Shown here in pieces: positions 7,782 to 17,306 of a stretch of 64,000 nt of DNA (its first letter is position 1; each line of letters starts with the position of its first letter). The stretch covers positions 2,578,001 through 2,642,000 of the forward strand of contig NZ_CP063779.1 in assembly GCF_021596945.1 (NCBI RefSeq). The letters run 5' to 3'. The position numbers and the translations under genes were made by a program. The stretch comes from Mongoliitalea daihaiensis (GTDB lineage Bacteria > Bacteroidota > Bacteroidia > Cytophagales > Cyclobacteriaceae). The notes beneath the pieces were generated by a model. It saw only the letters and a program-made list of their open reading frames with translations, was not told the origin of the DNA and did not search any database.

Positions 7782-9122
7782 TTATAGTTTTAATGGATTT
7801 CCTAAATAAAAGTCAAGTACCTTCACTCGAAAGATAAAGGTGTATTTTGAGGTGATCAAATCAGCCTGCGCATTGAAGAAATTGTTTTGCGCCAGCTGAT
7901 AGTCAGCAAAATTGATCGCTCCTGCATCAAAACGCTGTTGGGCAATTCTAAATGCTTCCTCCAAAGAGGCTACACGGGTTAACGATGCTTGATATGATAA
8001 TCTGGATGCATAAGCATTGGTGTAAGCACTTTCAATATCCTGGCGTAGCTGGTTTTTAGTTTCTACTTCTTGAATCTCTGCCAGTCTTTTTTGTAATCTT
8101 GCTCGTTGGACGTTTGCCCGGTTTCTCATGTTTGAAAAAATAGGGACATTTAATTGTAAGTTTGCTGAGTTTGAAAAATTATTCCGGATTTGTGTGTTGA
8201 AAGCAGGGACTTCGCCAAAAACAGCCTGATCAATAAAGTTTGAAAATGCACTGACACCTACTCCTAAAGTAGGAAGGTATCCTCCTCTTGCTATCCTAAC
8301 TCCGATATTTGCACTTTCAATGCCTAACTCGGCAGCTTTGATTTCGGGCATCAATTCCAACGCGATGGCGAAGATTTCATCCACATCGTTTTGAGCCATT
8401 TGAAAAGCATCTGTATCTAGCTCTGGAGCCAAAACATCCATTCGATCATCGAATGGGATCTGCATGGCTTGTGCTAAATTTAATTTTGCAATTCTTAGGT
8501 TGTTGCTGGCATTGATGACCTCTAACTCATTAGTAGCATTCTGTGCTTGGATGTCCAATTTATTCGCAAGTGGCAAAGAACCTGCGTCCACCAACTTGAG
8601 AGTTACTGCCATTTGTTCCTTGGTAGTATTGAGTTGATTTTGAGCAATATTCAACTGTTCTTTTGCAAATACAACATTGATAAACAGGTTGATCACATTT
8701 AATGTAATAGAGTTTTCTGTAGCAGCAACATTGTAAGAGGCAGCCTCGATGTCTACTTTTGATTGTCGAACACTATTGTTTATTTGTTGACCAGCAAATA
8801 TAGTTGCGTTTGAATTGGCGAAGAGATTGATGTTTCCAATTCGATTGTTTTCAAAGAGATTTGTCACTGGGTTGATGGATCGTCCCCAACGATAGCCTGA
8901 ACTCGCACCTGTACTTAAGGTTGGAATTCTTTGTCCTTGATTCGCGAGGTAGTTGGCCTCTTGCTGTGCGAGTGCTACCTGACTTCTTTGTAAATTGAGG
9001 TTGTTTTCTAGCGCAATCTCAATACAAGTTTCTAAGTCCATTACCCCTTGCTGTCCTGTTTGTGCAAAAGAAGCAAAAGTGATGGTTAGGCTCCATAAAA
9101 TTAAAAGGTAATTTTTTTTCAT
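7782..9122 (-). CDS. TolC family outer membrane efflux protein
   Basis: A 446-residue protein with a signal peptide (cleavage after TFASFAQ) and two internally similar halves of long amphipathic helices and beta segments, as in TolC. DLETCIEIALENNLNLQRSQVAL at the N-terminus and FDAGAINFADYQLAQNNFFNAQADLI near the C-terminus are hallmark segments. It forms the outer-membrane channel for the HlyD-like adaptor encoded 13 bases downstream. The gene starts one base after the sdaAB stop, so sdaAB, tolC and hlyD form one transcription unit ending at the terminator at 6385-6428. Confidence 0.93.
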   Translation of the reverse strand: MKKNYLLILWSLTITFASFAQTGQQGVMDLETCIEIALENNLNLQRSQVALAQQEANYLANQGQRIPTLSTGASSGYRWGRSINPVTNLFENNRIGNINLFANSNATIFAGQQINNSVRQSKVDIEAASYNVAATENSITLNVINLFINVVFAKEQLNIAQNQLNTTKEQMAVTLKLVDAGSLPLANKLDIQAQNATNELEVINASNNLRIAKLNLAQAMQIPFDDRMDVLAPELDTDAFQMAQNDVDEIFAIALELMPEIKAAELGIESANIGVRIARGGYLPTLGVGVSAFSNFIDQAVFGEVPAFNTQIRNNFSNSANLQLNVPIFSNMRNRANVQRARLQKRLAEIQEVETKNQLRQDIESAYTNAYASRLSYQASLTRVASLEEAFRIAQQRFDAGAINFADYQLAQNNFFNAQADLITSKYTFIFRVKVLDFYLGNPLKL

Positions 9123-9123
9123 A

Positions 9124-9801
9124 TTAAAGGTCTATATCAGGAATATAAATTAAATCTTGTATCCAAGGGATGGTTTTTAAGTAATCGATGGTGGTGGCAC
9201 GAATACCTGAATCCATTTCTATTACATGGCATGCCAAATCATTTTTTCCTTTTCTGGATACTGACATGGTTGCGATGTTTGATTTTTCTTGGGCAATGAT
9301 ATTTGAAATAAAAGCAATGGCCCCAGCTACATCTTGAGCTTTGATGATTAATGTATGAGATTGGGCAGTGAAATTGGCATTGAAACCGTCAACTTCTGCA
9401 ATATTGATTAATCCTCCCCCCAAGCTTTCTCCGATTACCTCCACAGTTTTAGTACCCTTGGTTAGTATCAGTTTGATGGTATTTGGATGATAAACAGATG
9501 CATTTCCAATAGACTTGAAGCTGTATTGAATGCCTTTTTCTTTGATGATTTCAAAAGCTTCCTTGATATGAGGATCATCTGTCTTGAAATCCATTAAGCC
9601 ACCCAAAATAGCCTTGTCACTACCATGTCCCTCGTAGGTTCTTGCAAATGAATTGTAAAAGGTAATGACAGCTGAATCAGGACTGCCTCCTAAGACACGG
9701 ATAGCCGCCCGTGCAATACGAACTACTCCCGCAGTATGTGAAGAAGATGGTCCGATCATCACTGGTCCGATCATGTCAAATACACTACTTTTTGAACCCA
9801 T
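9124..9801 (-). CDS. sdaAB: L-serine ammonia-lyase (serine dehydratase), beta subunit
   Basis: About 225 residues from ATG 9801; a TTG six codons upstream is possible but less likely. The segment FDMIGPVMIGPSSSHTAGVVRIA is the signature of the serine dehydratase beta domain, and residues about 150-220 form an ACT-type regulatory domain (HTLIIKAQDVAGAIAFISNIIAQE). With an alpha subunit carrying a 4Fe-4S cluster it converts L-serine to pyruvate and ammonia in the cytoplasm. The alpha subunit is not in this window. Co-transcription with efflux genes is odd functionally but clear from the 1-base gap to tolC. A 12-base palindrome lies about 70 bases upstream. Confidence 0.92.
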   Translation of the reverse strand: MGSKSSVFDMIGPVMIGPSSSHTAGVVRIARAAIRVLGGSPDSAVITFYNSFARTYEGHGSDKAILGGLMDFKTDDPHIKEAFEIIKEKGIQYSFKSIGNASVYHPNTIKLILTKGTKTVEVIGESLGGGLINIAEVDGFNANFTAQSHTLIIKAQDVAGAIAFISNIIAQEKSNIATMSVSRKGKNDLACHVIEMDSGIRATTIDYLKTIPWIQDLIYIPDIDL

Positions 9802-9871
9802 TATGTATACATTTGTCAAAAGATGTGCTAATCTAGCAACTATTCTATAACTGTACCACGAAAGTATTAAC

Positions 9872-9883
9872 TTAAGTACTTAA
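9872..9883. promoter_or_regulatory. Second copy of the TTAAGTACTTAA palindrome
   Basis: Identical to the palindrome at 4746-4757. It lies in the divergent gap between sdaAB (minus) and the pabC-like gene (plus), 71 bases from the first and 75 bases from the second start. No TAnnTTTG element is evident near it. Confidence 0.35.
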
Positions 9884-9957
9884 AACACCATTAATAAACC
9901 TTAAAATTTATGAGTGGTAATGCTCATAATTTTATTTAATCCTTTCATTGTCCATAA

Positions 9958-10800
9958 ATGAACATTATAATGACCGATTTCAGTACACTTTTATTCTTGA
10001 AAAAGACCGACCATCTGTGGGAAGCTAGTGAGGAATTTTTGCATAACAGAGCATTTTTATTTGGGGATGGGTTGTTTGAAACTATGGTATTTACCCGTGG
10101 GAAAATACTTGATTTTGAATTGCATCGAGTACGATTATTACATGGCATGCATATATTGGGTTTGGATCCTGAAATAATTAGTACTCAGGAAGAGCTGGAG
10201 AGGTCAATTTTTTCTCATCTTTCATCGAGCCAAATCCTTCGCGTTCGTTGGAATGTTTTTAGGGGAGGGTTGGGTAAATATACCCCTGAAACTGATAAAG
10301 TTTTGGAAACTCTGCAAATTCAGCCATTCCACTATCCGCCAAGGATCAAAAAAACTGCGATGATATCTGCCAAATTTAGAGTTTACCCTCAAGTATGGTC
10401 CAATTGTAAAACCAGCAATGCATTACTTTATGTCTTAGCCAATCAGGAGCGCCAACAATACCAACAGGATGATGTGATATTGTTAGATTATAGAGGAAAT
10501 GTTTCAGAAGCTGGAGCAGCCAACCTATTCTGGAAAAAAGATGGGGTATACTACACACCATCACTTTCTACGCATTGCATTGCAGGCATAGGTCGGTCTA
10601 AAATTATGCAGTGCTTACGAAACTTTTCGATCCCTCTAATTGAAGGAGAGTTTTCAGTTCAAGACCTATTGACAGCCGAAAAGGTTTTCACTTCAAATGT
10701 CACTGGACTGAGTTACATTGAATGTATCGAAGGGCATTGTTTCAATACTGAATCGGAAGAACTTTTGGATGCATTATTTAACCCAGCTAGGGAAATCTAA
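9958..10800 (+). CDS. Class IV aminotransferase (aminodeoxychorismate lyase / branched-chain aminotransferase-like)
   Basis: A 280-residue fold-type IV PLP enzyme. Visible features are [15 protein letters not shown] at the N-terminus, the PLP lysine at about residue 151 ([14 protein letters not shown]) and the phosphate-binding [13 protein letters not shown]. Length and pattern fit PabC, which makes 4-aminobenzoate for folate, but D-amino-acid or branched-chain aminotransferases cannot be excluded from sequence alone. It is convergent with thyA, another folate-linked gene, and their stop codons overlap (10797-10800), which slightly favours the folate reading. Confidence 0.82.
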   Translation: MNIIMTDFSTLLFLKKTDHLWEASEEFLHNRAFLFGDGLFETMVFTRGKILDFELHRVRLLHGMHILGLDPEIISTQEELERSIFSHLSSSQILRVRWNVFRGGLGKYTPETDKVLETLQIQPFHYPPRIKKTAMISAKFRVYPQVWSNCKTSNALLYVLANQERQQYQQDDVILLDYRGNVSEAGAANLFWKKDGVYYTPSLSTHCIAGIGRSKIMQCLRNFSIPLIEGEFSVQDLLTAEKVFTSNVTGLSYIECIEGHCFNTESEELLDALFNPAREI

Positions 10801-11591
10801 ATAGCAACAGCCGCCTTTATATGAGGATGTGGATCGTAATTAAGCAATTCAAAATCTTCAAAAGTGAATTCGAAAATATCTTTTACTGCCGGATTGATTT
10901 GAATAGTTGGAAGGGGTCGGAAATCTCTACTTAATTGGAGATGCGCTTGTTCGAGGTGATTACTGTATAAATGCGCGTCACCAAAAGTATGGACAAATTC
11001 TCCTGGCTCCAGATCACATACTTGTGCAATCATCAATGTAAAAAGAGCGTAGGAAGCAATGTTAAAAGGAACTCCTAAAAACACATCGGCACTTCTCTGA
11101 TACAATTGGCAGGAAAGTTTCCCTTCTGCTACATAAAATTGGAATAAAGTATGGCAAGGTGGCAAAGCCATTTGATCTACATTGGCAACATTCCAAGCGC
11201 TTACAATATGTCTTCTACTATCAGGTTTCGTCTTTATTTGATGGATCAGGTTTTTGATTTGATCAATTTCACCACCTTTTCCATCTGGCCAATGTCTCCA
11301 TTGGTATCCATAGACAGGGCCTAAATCTCCATTTTCGTCTGCCCACTCGTCCCAAATGCTGACCTTATTTTCTTTCAAATAAGCAATGTTGGTATCCCCT
11401 TTTAAAAACCAGAGCAATTCATGGATGATGGATCGTAGGTGCAATTTTTTAGTCGTCACGAGAGGGAATCCATCTTGCAAATTGAATCGCATTTGGTATC
11501 CAAACACACTGATGGTACCGGTACCTGTCCGGTCTTCTTTTTTGACACCGTGGTCCAAAATATGCTGCATCAGGTCGTGGTACTGTTTCAT
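10797..11591 (-). CDS. thyA: Thymidylate synthase
   Basis: A 264-residue ThyA, the same length as the E. coli enzyme, with the catalytic Cys146 in [12 protein letters not shown] and the arginine and cofactor segments [23 protein letters not shown] and [23 protein letters not shown]. It methylates dUMP to dTMP using methylene-tetrahydrofolate in the cytoplasm. It converges on the pabC-like gene with overlapping stop codons and no room for a conventional terminator between them. Confidence 0.98.
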   Translation of the reverse strand: MKQYHDLMQHILDHGVKKEDRTGTGTISVFGYQMRFNLQDGFPLVTTKKLHLRSIIHELLWFLKGDTNIAYLKENKVSIWDEWADENGDLGPVYGYQWRHWPDGKGGEIDQIKNLIHQIKTKPDSRRHIVSAWNVANVDQMALPPCHTLFQFYVAEGKLSCQLYQRSADVFLGVPFNIASYALFTLMIAQVCDLEPGEFVHTFGDAHLYSNHLEQAHLQLSRDFRPLPTIQINPAVKDIFEFTFEDFELLNYDPHPHIKAAVAI

Positions 11592-11687
11592 GAGGATATG
11601 GATTATTGCTCTTTAGATTAAAAGCTAAAATTGAAAAAGTTGTGTAACTTTTCCAACAATTTTGTTGGGAATAAGTATGCTCTATAG

Positions 11688-13961
11688 ATGAATTTCACAA
11701 AAAAGCAGTCCTACTTGGGGCTAATAATAGCCTTTCTACTGACCCTTTCCTTTATAGGTTTTCAACCACAGGTGCGTTTTGACTATGATTTCGAGAGTTT
11801 TTTTCCGCAGGAAAGTGAAGAATTACAGTTTTATTTGGAACACCGGCTAACGTTTGAAAATGATAATGACTATCTACTGATTGCTATCAATCACAAAGAA
11901 GGGATTTTTCGGCAGGATTTTTTGCAAAAGGTAGTAAGTTTCCAAGATCAGTTACAAAACTTGGAAAAAGTTGAGGGGGTGCAATCTTTATTGACCGCCA
12001 AGCAGCCGATTATCAGCCCTTTTGGGGTTAGGATGAATCGAGTATTAGACCCTTTAGATTCTGCTAGGTATTTGAAACAGGTGGAGTCTATTAAAAAAAG
12101 TTCTATTTGGGAAGGCTTTTATACTCCTGATGAACAGTTTTTACTGCTAGTCTTGCAAAATGAGCAACGTATTGAAAAAGAAGCGGGAGATGATTTGTAT
12201 GAAGAAATTCGTCAATTGATAGAAATTGCCAATTTTGATAGGGTAGAGACCGCAGGGAAAATAAAGGCTCAAGGAGCTTTCGTAACCTTATTGCAAGAGG
12301 AGTTCTCATTCTTTTTGGGAGTTGGGATTATATTGATCGTGACCATTCTGTTTATCTTATTCCGATCCATTTGGGGAGTCGTAATTCCTTTGGTTGTCAT
12401 TGCTTTGGGTATTGGTTGGACATTGGCTTGGATGTTATTGATGGGTAAGCCTTTGGATGTGATGACAGTGATGCAACCGATTATTTTATCGGTTATTGGT
12501 TTAGCAGGTCTTGTTCATTTTCTCAACTACTATTTGACATATGTTCGAGATGGAAAATCCCATGAACAAGCTGTTCAGGCTGCTTTTTCTGGACTGATTT
12601 TGGCGGTTTTTCTTACAAGTCTGACTACTTCTCTTGGTTTTTTGTCTTTGTATTTCACTCAAATTCCTACTCTTAGCTATTTTGGTTTGTATACTGGATT
12701 AGGAGTTGGTTGGATGTTTTTATCCATGATCTTGATCACCCCAGGGCTTTTGTATTTACTCCCTCCATTACCGGTCAAAGATCGGCCACAGATAATCGTT
12801 TTTTGGAGAAAGTCTATGCGGAAATTCTTTTTATGGGTGATTTCGTATAAAAAAAGTATTCCGTTAGTTTTTGGTGCAATTACCCTGATATCCATTATTG
12901 GATTGAGCCAATTAAAAGTCAATGGATATATCTTGGATAACCTTCCTGAAGGTAATGCACTCATGGAATCTTTTTTATTTTTTGATCAATCCTTTGGGGG
13001 AAGTAAGCCCTTAGAAATTGCACTCACCAAGGGAAGTTCGGTCAATTCATTGATTGAACTGGAAGTTTTAAAGGAGATTGAGAATTTAGAATTATTTTTA
13101 GCAGAAACCTACGATGCAGGCGCTATCATTTCACCTCTGAGTTTGGTAAAAACTGTCCATCAAGGCTTAAACAATGGGAATGAGCGAGCCTTTACTATTC
13201 CCTCCAAGGGTCAATTGAAGAAGGTGCAGCAGATGATGCCTTCGATGCTTGAAAACAGTCCTATTCCGATGGTGACAGAGGATTTGCAAAAAGGAAGATT
13301 GAGCGCAAGGACAGCAGATATGGGTAGTTTGAAGTCCAAACAGCTGAATGAGGAATTGATCAATTATGTGGACAAGCATATTTCGCCAGAGATTTTGATA
13401 GTACATTTGACTGGAACATCTCACTTAATTGATATTAGCCATGAAGCCGTGAGTCAACAATTAGCGAAAGGCTTATTTACAGCTTTTTTGTTGGTAGCAT
13501 TCATTGCTGGTGTTTTATTCCGATCTTGGAGGATTGGCTTGATTGTGTTGATTCCAAATCTCATTCCTTTACTATGGTTGACTGGTATGATGTGGATATT
13601 TGGAATTGATTTTAAATTAACTACCGCCATTGTATTTACGGTTGCTTTTGGGATTGCCGTGGATGATAGCATACATTTTATGACCAAATTTTATCTGGAG
13701 CTGAAGAAAGGTTCTTCTATGTTATACGCTTTGAAAAGATCATTTTTGGAAACAGGCAAAGCGATTATTCTTACTACGTTGATCTTGGTGGCTGGATTCG
13801 GGGTATTAGTCCTCAGTCAATTTGGGGTTACATTTTACGCTGGTTTGCTTATTGGTTCGGCGCTGATATTTGCCTTACTGGCAGACCTTATATTATTGCC
13901 TGTGATGTTATTGAATTTACGCAAGTCTTGGATTTCGCTTGAAGGGAAAGCCTATTCCTGA
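11688..13961 (+). CDS. MMPL/RND superfamily transporter
   Basis: A 757-residue inner-membrane protein with the RND 2x6 topology: TM1 at about residues 9-25, then a periplasmic domain, TM2-6 at about 205-365, TM7 at about 395, a second periplasmic domain, and TM8-12 at about 595-745. The DD-type motif in TM10 (AFGIAVDDSIHF) is typical of MMPL proteins that export lipids or hydrophobic compounds with proton motive force. No adaptor gene is adjacent, as is usual for this subgroup. An inverted repeat CCAACAA-TTT-TTGTTGG lies about 20-40 bases upstream of the start. Its 3' end overlaps the convergent EEP-family gene by 10 bases. Confidence 0.88.
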   Translation: MNFTKKQSYLGLIIAFLLTLSFIGFQPQVRFDYDFESFFPQESEELQFYLEHRLTFENDNDYLLIAINHKEGIFRQDFLQKVVSFQDQLQNLEKVEGVQSLLTAKQPIISPFGVRMNRVLDPLDSARYLKQVESIKKSSIWEGFYTPDEQFLLLVLQNEQRIEKEAGDDLYEEIRQLIEIANFDRVETAGKIKAQGAFVTLLQEEFSFFLGVGIILIVTILFILFRSIWGVVIPLVVIALGIGWTLAWMLLMGKPLDVMTVMQPIILSVIGLAGLVHFLNYYLTYVRDGKSHEQAVQAAFSGLILAVFLTSLTTSLGFLSLYFTQIPTLSYFGLYTGLGVGWMFLSMILITPGLLYLLPPLPVKDRPQIIVFWRKSMRKFFLWVISYKKSIPLVFGAITLISIIGLSQLKVNGYILDNLPEGNALMESFLFFDQSFGGSKPLEIALTKGSSVNSLIELEVLKEIENLELFLAETYDAGAIISPLSLVKTVHQGLNNGNERAFTIPSKGQLKKVQQMMPSMLENSPIPMVTEDLQKGRLSARTADMGSLKSKQLNEELINYVDKHISPEILIVHLTGTSHLIDISHEAVSQQLAKGLFTAFLLVAFIAGVLFRSWRIGLIVLIPNLIPLLWLTGMMWIFGIDFKLTTAIVFTVAFGIAVDDSIHFMTKFYLELKKGSSMLYALKRSFLETGKAIILTTLILVAGFGVLVLSQFGVTFYAGLLIGSALIFALLADLILLPVMLLNLRKSWISLEGKAYS

Positions 13962-15022
13962 TCATTTTGGTGGGGTAGAAAAAAGGGTTTTTCAAAGGTT
14001 GCTGAGATTGGATAATGATCGGAGTAGTCCACTTCCCGATGGGTTTTGAAATCTGAAATTTGGAAACTTGGGTCGAAGAAAATGTTGTCAATTCGCAAAA
14101 AGAATAGAACCCTGTTGTAAGTAAAACCAAAGCCTCTTCCAGCTTTTTCGAATGCGTTGTCTAAATTTTTACGTAAGAAAAAGTATGTGTAAGAGTAGGG
14201 AACGTCGTTGAAATCCCCTACCAGAATGGTAGGATAAGGACAATTATCCATATGTTCCTTCAATATATCTAATTGAGATGCCCGGATTACTTGGCCATTT
14301 TTTAATTTGCGTAACGTCTCTCGATAGTTTTCTTTAATTCCTTCCAGGTTGTTGAGGTTGTCTTTATCGATACTCATAGATTCCAAGTGAGCATTATAAA
14401 CTCGGATGGTATCTTTGTCTATTTTTATGTCGGCAAATATCACTCCATTATTTCTTCTGTTTTCGAATACTTTACCGTCATTGACAATGGGATATTTACT
14501 CAAAATCGCCATCCCGTAAGATCTTTTCTTAACATTACCCTCATTGATTTGATAGCTGTATTCATAGCCTGCCTCGGTTGCCAGTTGTTTGAGGTGATTT
14601 TTGGAGGGGGTAGTGAAATCTTGATAAAATTCCTGAAAGCATTTGATATCAGATGGGTTATCTTGAATCCATTTGACTAAATTCTCACTGTTGAGAGTTG
14701 CGCTTGATTTTTGATGATGGTAGTTAAACATATGAACATTATAGCTCAATACAGAAATACGGTCTTCAATTGGAGTGGGGATGTTGTATTGAAAAGTTGT
14801 TCCAACGTATTTCCATCCTGCAATCAAGGCAATGAATGGGAGAATGGCTAGTTTGCGTTTAGCAAAAACCAAGCTAATGAAAATGAAAGCATTTATACAG
14901 AGGAGTAGGGGATTAGTGAGCGTAAGTAAGCCAATGTATGGGAAATATTCAGGGGATATATAAACACTGTAAAAGAGAGCTAAAGAAACCAAGAAAAATA
15001 AGCTGACAATAAACCTAATCAT
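13952..15022 (-). CDS. Membrane-anchored endonuclease/exonuclease/phosphatase (EEP) family protein
   Basis: A 356-residue protein. Residues 1-75 hold two or three membrane segments (for example LFFLVSLALFYSVYI and LLLCINAFIFISLVF). The rest is an EEP-fold domain with its key segments: ISVLSYNVHMFN (Asn), KCFQEFYQDF (metal Glu), TILVGDFNDVPYS (Asp/Asn) and the terminal YSDHYPISATF (Asp-His pair). The catalytic domain probably faces the periplasm and may hydrolyse a phosphodiester such as a lipid or nucleic acid; the substrate is unknown. The gene converges on the MMPL transporter with a 10-base overlap. Confidence 0.87.
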   Translation of the reverse strand: MIRFIVSLFFLVSLALFYSVYISPEYFPYIGLLTLTNPLLLCINAFIFISLVFAKRKLAILPFIALIAGWKYVGTTFQYNIPTPIEDRISVLSYNVHMFNYHHQKSSATLNSENLVKWIQDNPSDIKCFQEFYQDFTTPSKNHLKQLATEAGYEYSYQINEGNVKKRSYGMAILSKYPIVNDGKVFENRRNNGVIFADIKIDKDTIRVYNAHLESMSIDKDNLNNLEGIKENYRETLRKLKNGQVIRASQLDILKEHMDNCPYPTILVGDFNDVPYSYTYFFLRKNLDNAFEKAGRGFGFTYNRVLFFLRIDNIFFDPSFQISDFKTHREVDYSDHYPISATFEKPFFLPHQNDQE

Positions 15023-15396
15023 AATTGTTTTAGAAAATCATTCGAAATTATAGGTTTAAACCTGTCTTTCCAACATTTGAAGGTGAATAAACGCATCTAC
15101 CAAATAAAATAGTCAAGGTGGCAAGGGCGAAATATCAAGTAAACAGCCTAAGGATTGGATTAAACACGTTTCATATTCCTTCTTTTGCCCCATCAAATTC
15201 GAGCTGTCTTTATTTGTACATTACAGCCCGTGACAAGTAGAGGGGCGCTTAGGAGTACTGTTTTGGTAGAATTGATGCCTAAACTGGTATTTTTACCTTT
15301 CAACCAATCACCAAATCTACCTATCACTTATCAATAATCATAGTGAGGCTATGAGATCGATTCATTACATTTGCCCTAAAAGAAATAAACCCAATA
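15023..15396. other. Intergenic region between the EEP gene and gcvT
   Basis: 374 bases without a convincing ORF. It must hold promoters for both flanking genes, which are divergent. The only clear element is TACATTTG at 15366-15373, a TAnnTTTG -7 box 23 bases before the gcvT start; no TTG is found at the right spacing. I looked for a glycine riboswitch upstream of gcvT and did not see its conserved core. Confidence 0.6.
15366..15373 (+). promoter_or_regulatory. -7 element of the gcvT promoter
   Basis: TACATTTG matches TAnnTTTG exactly and is placed 23 bases before the gcvT ATG. No -33 TTG is visible at 17-23 bases spacing. Confidence 0.5.
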
Positions 15397-16491
15397 ATGG
15401 AAGATTCAATAAAGAAAATTCAACTCAATGACCTCCATGTGGCTTTGGGGGGTAAGATGGTTCCTTTTGCTGGATACAATATGCCGGTGCGTTATTCTTC
15501 AGATATCGAGGAACATAAAACCGTGCGTGAAGGAGTGGGTGTTTTTGATGTTTCCCATATGGGAGAATTCATGGTTACAGGACCCCATGCCTTGGAATTG
15601 ATCCAAAAAGTCACCTCCAACGATGCATCCAAGCTTGTCAATGGTCAAGCACAATATTCTTGCTTCCCTAATGATAAAGGTGGGATTGTGGATGATTTGA
15701 TCGTCTACAAATTTGAAGATCAAAAATATATGTTGGTAGTCAATGCCTCCAATATTGATAAAGATTGGGCATGGATTAATCAGAACAATACGATGGGCGC
15801 ACATCTCAAGAATATTTCCGATCAACTTTCGCTTTTTGCTGTGCAAGGCCCCAAAGCTATTGAGGCTGTTCAATCCTTGACTTCAGTGAATTTATCAGAA
15901 GTTAAGTTTTATCACTTTACAGTGGGAGAGTTTGCAGGTGTGCAAGATGTTATCATTTCAGGAACTGGTTACACAGGGGCAGGTGGGTTTGAAATTTATG
16001 TGAAAAATGAACACGCAGAAAATGTTTGGAAAGCCATTTTTGAAGCAGGAAAAGACTTTAATATTAAACCAATAGGTTTAGGTGCTCGGGATACCTTGAG
16101 AATGGAGATGGGCTATTGTTTATATGGCAATGATATCAACGATGAAACGTCTCCTTTGGAAGCAGGTTTGGGATGGATTACCAAGTTTACCAAAGACTTT
16201 GTAAATTCTGAGAATCTCAAAAAACAAAAAGAGGCTGGTGTCGAGAAAAAGTTGGTAGGGTTTATTTTGAATGAGCGTGGAATTCCTAGAGCTCACTATC
16301 CAATTGTCAACGAAGCAGGTGAGGTAATAGGTGAGGTGACTTCTGGAACACAATCGCCATCCATGGGTGTAGGCATTGGGTTGGGGTACGTACAGACTGC
16401 TTTTTCAAGCCCTGGGACCAAGATAGCAATTGCTATTAGAAACAAATATATTCCTGCTACAGTGGAAAAGCTTCCCCTTTATAAAAAATAA
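15397..16491 (+). CDS. gcvT: Glycine cleavage system aminomethyltransferase (T protein)
   Basis: A 364-residue T protein of normal length. [17 protein letters not shown] and [11 protein letters not shown] at the N-terminus, [12 protein letters not shown], and [18 protein letters not shown] with the substrate-binding aspartate are all present. It takes the aminomethyl group from lipoylated H protein and passes the C1 unit to tetrahydrofolate. No gcvH or gcvP gene is nearby. A terminator begins 16 bases after the stop, so it is probably transcribed alone. Confidence 0.97.
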   Translation: MEDSIKKIQLNDLHVALGGKMVPFAGYNMPVRYSSDIEEHKTVREGVGVFDVSHMGEFMVTGPHALELIQKVTSNDASKLVNGQAQYSCFPNDKGGIVDDLIVYKFEDQKYMLVVNASNIDKDWAWINQNNTMGAHLKNISDQLSLFAVQGPKAIEAVQSLTSVNLSEVKFYHFTVGEFAGVQDVIISGTGYTGAGGFEIYVKNEHAENVWKAIFEAGKDFNIKPIGLGARDTLRMEMGYCLYGNDINDETSPLEAGLGWITKFTKDFVNSENLKKQKEAGVEKKLVGFILNERGIPRAHYPIVNEAGEVIGEVTSGTQSPSMGVGIGLGYVQTAFSSPGTKIAIAIRNKYIPATVEKLPLYKK

Positions 16492-16506
16492 ATAAGTGTT
16501 TTATGG

Positions 16507-16538
16507 AACGGAAAACGTTGTGTTTTCCGTTTATTTTT
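16507..16538 (+). terminator. Intrinsic terminator after gcvT
   Basis: A 9-base perfect stem (AACGGAAAA at 16507-16515, TTTTCCGTT at 16523-16531, loop of 7) followed by ATTTTTT. It directly follows gcvT and precedes the true comB start, which is why the longer comB frame starting at 16503 should not be used. Confidence 0.82.
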
Positions 16539-16589
16539 TGCCTTCACCTTCACAGGTTTATTCATCCACTTAATCCCCCAAATTATCTG

Positions 16590-17306
16590 ATGGCAACAAT
16601 TGAAACTTGCTTGAGTCCTGATCTTTTGCCTTTGCATGAAGTAGCAGCAAAGAATGTAGTGATTGTAGATATCTTTCGTGCAACTTCAACCATGGTAGCT
16701 GCCTTAGCCAATGGTGTGAGTAGTATTCTACCCATTATGGATTTGGAAAGTTGCAGAGCCAAAGCTTCAGAAGGCTATGTCATAGCTGGTGAGCGAAATG
16801 GGAAGACTGCCTCAGGCTTTGAGTTAGGAAATTCGCCTTTGGCCTATACAAATGGGCAGTATGCTGGGAAAAGGATTGCCATGACAACCACTAATGGTAC
16901 GGTAGCAATTGAGAAAACAGCTTCCTTTGCTAATCAAATTGTTTTGGGAGCTTTCATTAACTTAGAATCTACTGCAAACTATTTATTGGAGCAAAAAGAA
17001 GATGTTTTGATAGTATGTGCGGGTTGGAAAGGAAAGTTTAATTTGGAAGATTCTTTGTATGCAGGGGCTTTGGCAAAACTTTTAGTTCCTAGAATGCATA
17101 CCGATTGCGACGCTACGATTGCAATGCGGAGTTTATACGAATCTAATGAACATAGACTCAAACTTTTTCTCAGTCAGGCAGCCCATTCCAAGCGTCTTCA
17201 AAATCACGGAATCGAGGAGGATATCGATTTTTGCCTGACCCTCAATCAGTATTCGGTTGTAGGAGTGGTAAAGGGAGGAGAATTGGTGGTGAACAGTGAA
17301 AATTGA
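16590..17306 (+). CDS. comB: 2-phosphosulfolactate phosphatase family protein (ComB)
   Basis: About 238 residues from ATG 16590 (MATIETCLSP). The frame is open upstream to 16503, but that stretch is the gcvT terminator. VVIVDIFRATSTMVAALANG and MTTTNGTVAIEK are ComB signature segments with the Asp and Thr/Asn residues of the metal site, and AGERNGKTASGFELGNSP is conserved. In archaea ComB hydrolyses phosphosulfolactate in coenzyme M synthesis; in bacteria without coenzyme M it may make sulfolactate or act on a related phosphate, which I cannot settle. The last codons (VVNSEN) lie in a repeat word (GTGAACAGTG), so the C-terminus appears to be formed by repeat DNA. Confidence 0.88.
   Translation: MATIETCLSPDLLPLHEVAAKNVVIVDIFRATSTMVAALANGVSSILPIMDLESCRAKASEGYVIAGERNGKTASGFELGNSPLAYTNGQYAGKRIAMTTTNGTVAIEKTASFANQIVLGAFINLESTANYLLEQKEDVLIVCAGWKGKFNLEDSLYAGALAKLLVPRMHTDCDATIAMRSLYESNEHRLKLFLSQAAHSKRLQNHGIEEDIDFCLTLNQYSVVGVVKGGELVVNSEN

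Noticed and set aside
15023-15396. Possible glycine riboswitch upstream of gcvT
   Set aside because: The conserved riboswitch core and its paired elements are not visible; only a promoter -7 box is found.
16503-16589. Upstream extension of comB from ATG 16503
   Set aside because: This stretch is the gcvT terminator hairpin and its encoded residues do not fit the ComB family start.
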